Origin: JAFGSI01 sp041287425
GTDB taxonomy: Bacteria; Chloroflexota; Anaerolineae; Anaerolineales; Villigracilaceae
Assembly: GCA_041287425.1 (NCBI GenBank)
Contig: JBEULG010000019.1
Location: 1 to 64,000, forward strand
DNA length: 64,000 nucleotides
Direction: 5' to 3'
Positions 60,332-64,000 of this stretch are shown here, piece by piece (position 1 is the first letter of the stretch; the number at the start of each line of letters is the position of its first letter). The position numbers and the translations under genes are program-made. A model generated the notes under the pieces. It was not told the DNA's origin and ran no database searches. It saw nothing but the letters and a program-made list of their open reading frames with translations.

Positions 60332-60745
60332 TCAGGCAAAATGGCTGATGACCGAGGCCACGACGACGCCGGTCAGGCAGATGCTGACGGCGGCCAGGAT
60401 GGTCGTCACCAGGCCGGCCGCTTTCGAGCGAATCCAGCCGGCCAGCCCGATGCCGGCTTCCAACACGAAGACGGCAATCAGCGCAATCAGCAGGCCGTAT
60501 GTGCCCAGGCTCATCAGCGATTCTGGCAGGGCATTCAATTCCACGATCGCCGAAAAGGTCAGGATAAACATCAGCAGGGCCAGCAAGAACATCAGGGTAG
60601 CGAGGGAGAAGATCAGGATGGTGGCGGTGACGAGTTTCCCCTTGCGCTCCATCGAAAGCAATTGAATGATAGCCGTGAAGCCAAAGCCGCCCAGCAGACC
60701 GGCGAGGGTGGCCAATTGACTGAGTTCTTGCAAGGTGTTTTCCAT
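60332..60745 (-). CDS. Four-helix membrane protein, unknown
   Basis: 137 residues with four hydrophobic segments: LATLAGLLGGFGFTAIIQLL, VTATILIFSLATLMFLLALL, LGTYGLLIALIAVFVLEAGI and AAGLVTTILAAVSICLTGVV. The short loops are basic on the inner side (MERKGK, RSKAAG). No family recognised. It begins 13 nt after the xdhC stop, so it is likely co-transcribed with xdhC and the pyrophosphatase gene. A role in molybdoenzyme maturation is not supported by any motif. Confidence 0.72.
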   Translation of the reverse strand: MENTLQELSQLATLAGLLGGFGFTAIIQLLSMERKGKLVTATILIFSLATLMFLLALLMFILTFSAIVELNALPESLMSLGTYGLLIALIAVFVLEAGIGLAGWIRSKAAGLVTTILAAVSICLTGVVVASVISHFA

Positions 60746-60757
60746 AAGAAACCCTCT

Positions 60758-61555
60758 TTAGCGTGGTTCTTTCATCGGTCTTCCCGACCCGCCGCCGCGC
60801 AGCATGAGAATCTCGGCCAGGATGCTGACGGCGATTTCCTCCGGCGTTTCGGCGCCGATGCCCAGGCCCATCGGCGAGCGGACGCGCTGGAGGGCCTCAT
60901 CGCTGACGCCCTGCTGGTTGAGTTGTTTACAGGTCTCGGCCCAGCGGCGGCGGGAGCCGATGACGCCGATGTAGGCGGCGGGCGTCTCCAGCAGGGCCGG
61001 CAGGCCGGCAGCGTCCACCTGCGAGCCGCGCGTCGTCAGGACGAGATAGGTCTGCGGGGTGATGGTCAAATGCAGCGGCAGTTCGGCCATTGGGCAGGCG
61101 TAGAATTCGTCGGCGTCGGGGTTGGCTTCGGGGGTGCAGAATTCAGGCCGGTCGTCCGAGACGGCGACGCGGAAACCAAGCCATTTGGCCAGGTGCGCCA
61201 CGGCTTTGCCCACGTGTCCGCCGCCGATGACGACCAGCAGAGGGGGCGGCAAAATCGGTTCCACAAACACCTCCACCTGACCGCCGCACACGCCCACGTC
61301 GCCGCGGGAGGGGTCGGTCATGTTGTACGAGAGCAGGCGCGGCCGCCCGTCCTGAAGCGAGGCCAGCGCCTCCTGGCGGACGCGGTTTTCCAGTTCCCCG
61401 CCGCCGACCGTGCCGAGGATGCGCCCATCGGCATAGACGAGCATCTTGCTGGTAGCGTGGCGCGGCGTCGAGCCGCTGGTCTTGACCACCGTGCAGAGGG
61501 CAGCGGGCTGATGGGTCTTTTCGAGTTGGGCGAGGGCCTGGTAGATGGTGGGCAT
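60758..61555 (-). CDS. xdhC: XdhC/CoxI-family molybdenum-cofactor maturation protein
   Basis: 265 residues. XdhC binds Mo-cofactor, aids its sulfuration and inserts it into xanthine dehydrogenase-type enzymes. N-terminal XdhC_CoxI part: ALCTVVKTSGSTPRHATSKM, GRILGTVGGGELENRVRQEA, and DVGVCGGQVEVFVEPI, where the Cys is conserved. C-terminal Rossmann part: LLVVIGGGHVGKAVAHLAKW, LVLTTRGSQVDAAGLP and AAYIGVIGSRRRWAET. It is 50 kb from the hydroxylase genes at 6-10 kb but is their logical partner. The ATG lies 1 nt after the pyrophosphatase stop. Confidence 0.93.
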   Translation of the reverse strand: MPTIYQALAQLEKTHQPAALCTVVKTSGSTPRHATSKMLVYADGRILGTVGGGELENRVRQEALASLQDGRPRLLSYNMTDPSRGDVGVCGGQVEVFVEPILPPPLLVVIGGGHVGKAVAHLAKWLGFRVAVSDDRPEFCTPEANPDADEFYACPMAELPLHLTITPQTYLVLTTRGSQVDAAGLPALLETPAAYIGVIGSRRRWAETCKQLNQQGVSDEALQRVRSPMGLGIGAETPEEIAVSILAEILMLRGGGSGRPMKEPR

Positions 61556-61556
61556 A

Positions 61557-62903
61557 TTATCTCTCCAGCAGACCCAATACCACCGGCAGCAACTGCTTCT
61601 TGCGCGAGACGACGCCCTCGGCCAGGCGGGTGCCATCCGGCTGGGGCGGGTAGGGCAGGTCGCTCAGTTCGGGCGGTTCGTTGGTCAGAATCAGGCGGCT
61701 GGAGCCGCGCACCACGTCGGTGACCATCAGCATGGCGAAGTCGAGGGCGCGCTTGTCGCGCAGGGTGGTGAGCGCGGCCTGGAGTTTTTCGCGCGCTTCG
61801 GTCAACTGCACCAGGTCGGTGACTTCGGCCTGGGCGATGGCGAAGCGGTAGCCGCCCGCCTCGTACTGTTTCAGGTCGGTGCTGACGATTTCCTGCGGGT
61901 CGCGCGCCGAGAGACCGGCCGAGGCGGCCAGCACCTGCTGCCCGTAGGAGGCAATCGTCTCGCCGGCCAGCGGCCCGGAGCGGACGAAAGCCCAGCGCGC
62001 CAGCCGTTCGGCAGCCTTTTTGTCGCGCTCCGTGGTGGTGGGCGAGGTCAGGATGAGCGTATCCGAGAGCAGACCCGCCAGCAGCAGACCGGCAATCTGC
62101 GGTGGGGCGGACAGCCCGGCCTCTTCGATTTTTTCCGAGACGAGCGTGCTGGTGCTGCCGACGATGTCCACGGTGAACTTGATGGGGACGTGGGTGGAGG
62201 GGTTGCCCAGGCGGTGATGGTCGAGGATTTCGAGCAGTTCGGCCTCCTCCAGGTTGGCGATGGCCTGACGCGGCTCGTTGTGGTCCACCAGAATCACTTT
62301 CAGGCGCGGCGGATTGAGCAGGTCGCGCTGACGGCAGACGCCGACGTAGCCGCCCTTCTCGTCCACGACAAAAAAGTCGTCGCCTTCGGCGCGCAGGATG
62401 CGGTTGAGCGAGTCGCGGATACGGCCGTTGGCGGGGAAGCGGGGGACGTCGCGCTGACAGGCTTCGCGGCAGGGCAGGTCGAGGATTTCGGTCAGGCGCA
62501 GGTCGCGCCGCTGCGGGGCCGGACCGACCAGTTCGCTGACCAGACCGAAGAGGCTGGTGCCGGTCACCAGGCCGAAGGGCGCGCCGTCCTCGTCCACCAC
62601 CGGGGCCACGCCCCAGGTCCGCGAGGCGATGGCCCAGGCCTCGCGCAGCGGCGAATCGGGCAGGGCGCTATCCAGCCGGATGGAGACAGCCTCGAAGCGC
62701 GGCGAGGCGTCGTTGAGCAGGATGGGCGCTTCCAGGCCGAGTTTCTTCAGCACCCAGGCCGTCTGCGGGTTGAGGGCGCCGGCGCGGGCCGGCACGGTTT
62801 CGGCCAGGTCGCGCTCGTGCAACAGCCAGGCGTAGCCCACCGCCGCGGCCACCGTGTCGGTGTCGGGGTTGACGTGTCCGATGACGTAGATTTGATTGCT
62901 CAT
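61557..62903 (-). CDS. ppaC: Family II (manganese-dependent) inorganic pyrophosphatase with CBS domains
   Basis: 448 residues. DHH phosphoesterase core with GHVNPDTDT (H10, D14, D16), LVDHNE and ILDHHRLG near residue 250, and the C-terminal DHHA2 domain with SRLILTNEPPEL and SRKKQLLPVV as the Lys/Arg substrate site. Between them (residues ~75-205) lies a pair of CBS motifs (AWAIASRTWGVAPVVDEDGA and DDFFVVDEKGGYVGVCRQRD), as in nucleotide-regulated CBS-PPases, where AMP/ADP inhibit and ATP or Ap4A activate. I see no DRTGG domain. The TAAAAT box ends 6 nt before the ATG and no Shine-Dalgarno sequence is present. Confidence 0.94.
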   Translation of the reverse strand: MSNQIYVIGHVNPDTDTVAAAVGYAWLLHERDLAETVPARAGALNPQTAWVLKKLGLEAPILLNDASPRFEAVSIRLDSALPDSPLREAWAIASRTWGVAPVVDEDGAPFGLVTGTSLFGLVSELVGPAPQRRDLRLTEILDLPCREACQRDVPRFPANGRIRDSLNRILRAEGDDFFVVDEKGGYVGVCRQRDLLNPPRLKVILVDHNEPRQAIANLEEAELLEILDHHRLGNPSTHVPIKFTVDIVGSTSTLVSEKIEEAGLSAPPQIAGLLLAGLLSDTLILTSPTTTERDKKAAERLARWAFVRSGPLAGETIASYGQQVLAASAGLSARDPQEIVSTDLKQYEAGGYRFAIAQAEVTDLVQLTEAREKLQAALTTLRDKRALDFAMLMVTDVVRGSSRLILTNEPPELSDLPYPPQPDGTRLAEGVVSRKKQLLPVVLGLLER

Positions 62904-62907
62904 GGCT

Positions 62908-63709
62908 CTATTTTAGCCGATGGAGGGAGGCGGGGCAAGCCTTTGGCCGGCTCGCGCAAGTCAGAGACTTTCGTTTGGTGCGTTCGCTCAATGGGCGTTG
63001 TCGTCCCAGCACGAGCAGCGCCAGGGCGCGGGTGAGCAGTTCTGGCGTCGCGTAGGCCTTTTCCCAGAGCAGTTCCTGCTGGGAGGAAGTCAACGTGCGC
63101 AGGTTGCTCAACGCCTGCAGTGCCACCTGAGCCAGCAGACTGCGCCCCGAAGGGAAGGCTTTATCGGGCGGGGCATCCGCCGCCCAACAGGCCGGTCAGG
63201 GCGACGGGGGAGGGCGTAGTCAGCAGGTTTTCCAGCGGACGGGGTCGCGGGGCGGTGCGCAGGGAGGGCTGCCACTCGCCGCGATAGGCGATCACGGTGG
63301 GAGGTTGATAGATTTCGCCCAGGGGGGCATTGAAGGAAAGTTTGCTGAGCGGGAAGAGATGACCGGCGTAATGCCCTGCCAGGAACTCCAGGTACAGGCG
63401 GCGGGCTGCCTCGGAATCTCCCGTAGCGGTCACCCAGTGCTGCGCCAGCCGTCCGCCATCGTCCAGGGTGACCGTGTTGCCATCCCCCAGGATGACGATG
63501 CTGCCGGAGATACTCCCCTGAACCTGGAGCAGGCGCACCCCGCCCCATTGCAGCAGCGCCGATTGTAGCGCCTGGAGGGCATCGCGGGTTTGCTGCAATT
63601 CGGTCTGCAGGGCGGCGAGGGCATCTTCACGGCGGGCGAACGGTTTGCCGAGGGCCTTGAGCAAGTCCCACAGGGCGGAGGCGAGGAGGTTGAGGAGGAG
63701 GGAGTCCAT
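62908..63709 (-). pseudogene. Frameshifted gene of a STAND/conflict-type protein family, unknown
   Basis: Two overlapping frames read as one broken gene. The first (63161-63709, 182 residues) has an N-terminal coiled coil (AALQTELQQTRDALQALQSA), then the linker motif GSISGSIVILGDGNTVTL, and LSFNAPLGEIYQPPTVIAYR; it ends suddenly in GCPAR. Removing one G near 63178 continues it as GLLGGDAPPDKAFPSGRSLL and AQVALQALSNLRTLTSSQQE up to the stop at 62908. Both parts have good amino-acid composition. The GDGNTV turn commonly lies in front of NACHT/STAND ATPase domains, but no P-loop is present here. Whether this is a real mutation or a sequence error cannot be decided. Confidence 0.6.
62910..62915 (-). 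promoter_or_regulatory. -10 box for leaderless ppaC
   Basis: TAAAAT on the minus strand, AGAGCC, then ATG at 62903. It lies at the end of the upstream frameshifted gene. Confidence 0.45.
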
Positions 63710-63773
63710 GAGAGGAGAGTCTTATCCCAGACTTCTGAAGTCTTCGAGACTTCGGAAATCTTTGGGGAGGGCT

Positions 63774-63998
63774 TCACGGCCACCAGCGGGCGACTTGCTG
63801 GATGGCGCGGAAGGTTTCGCCGATGGCCGCTTCACCGCCGAGGGGGTGGATGAGCGGGGCGAGGGCGCGCAGGTCGGAGAGCAAGTCTTTGCGCCTGCGG
63901 CGGGCGAGGACGGGCAGGGTTTCGGCCCAGAGGGGGTAGGCTTGGGCAAGAGGCAGGGCTGCCAGGTGAGACGCCAAAGTGGTCAAGGCGCGGGAGCG
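63774..63998 (-). CDS. C-terminal end of a hypothetical protein (5' end beyond window)
   Basis: The frame is open to the right edge; about 74 residues are visible. They are helical and rich in Leu/Ala (LASHLAALPLAQAYPLWAET, LPVLARRRRKDLLSDLRALA, IGETFRAIQQVARWWP). This resembles the helical-repeat tail seen in large STAND NTPases, but no domain can be named. The stop is 64 nt before the ATG of the frameshifted gene, so both may be in one transcript. Confidence 0.6.
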   Translation of the reverse strand, partial: RSRALTTLASHLAALPLAQAYPLWAETLPVLARRRRKDLLSDLRALAPLIHPLGGEAAIGETFRAIQQVARWWP

Positions 63999-64000
63999 GG

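Overview
The window is a dense, GC-rich stretch of ordinary bacterial chromosome. It carries about 60 protein genes and three tRNA genes, and no rRNA, CRISPR array, insertion sequence or phage gene that I can recognise. The gene mix, many TATAAT-type -10 boxes, many 4-nt ATGA stop/start overlaps and the multi-GAF kinase suggest a member of the Chloroflexota (Anaerolineae-like). This is an inference from gene content, not from a marker comparison.

Layout. 1-2.5 kb: tail of a TPR protein, ndk, then rsfS, thpR and a single-domain response regulator on the minus strand. 2.5-10.2 kb: a molybdenum-hydroxylase island (YqeC-MocA fusion, YqeB, Mo subunit, small membrane protein, FAD/2Fe-2S fusion) interrupted by hisS on the other strand. 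10.3-12.4 kb: a hypothetical gene, class II aldolase and a Nudix hydrolase. 12.5-14.3 kb: a cNMP-binding histidine kinase and a DUF355 protein. 14.3-21.6 kb: a long minus-strand run from two lipoproteins through a sugar-nucleotide epimerase, GtrA, thioesterase, Mg-chelatase-like ATPase and a URO-D-like protein to rsmD. 21.6-26.9 kb: scpB-rluB, CBS-ACT protein, M20 peptidase, VTT membrane protein, cyclophilin and uridine kinase. 27-31.7 kb: STAND-type NTPase, GNAT acetyltransferase, aldehyde dehydrogenase, tRNA-Thr. 31.8-39.8 kb: glycosyltransferase, NYN/OST-HTH protein, OmpR-type two-component pair and a 1235-residue PAS/GAF kinase. 39.9-42 kb: tRNA-Arg, rplS, a C26 amidotransferase and murI. 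42-46.7 kb: a biotin-dependent carboxylase operon ending with a CYTH protein. 47-48.3 kb: comEA, a methyltransferase and a small membrane protein. 48.3-54 kb: DUF2007, YwiC-like, DinG-like helicase/exonuclease, a membrane protein and plsX. 54.1-56 kb: tRNA-Leu and a polar amino-acid ABC permease plus binding protein with no ATPase gene. 56.2-60.7 kb: membrane M28 peptidase, nnrE/nnrD fusion, SPFH-HTH protein and a membrane protein. 60.7-64 kb: xdhC, CBS-containing family II pyrophosphatase, a frameshifted gene with a GDGNTV-type linker, and the end of another gene.

Functional links. YqeB, YqeC-MocA and XdhC are all maturation factors for molybdenum hydroxylases, so the hydroxylase at 6.1-10.2 kb is probably assembled by proteins encoded at both ends of the window. 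A CYTH protein and a kinase with a cyclic-nucleotide-binding domain raise the possibility of cAMP signalling. The features most worth following up are the orphan STAND NTPase-GNAT unit, the frameshifted gene near the right end, the SPFH protein fused to an excisionase-like HTH, the NYN/OST-HTH gene with a palindrome in its promoter, and a group of four genes whose -10 box lies exactly 6 nt before the ATG, which suggests leaderless mRNAs.
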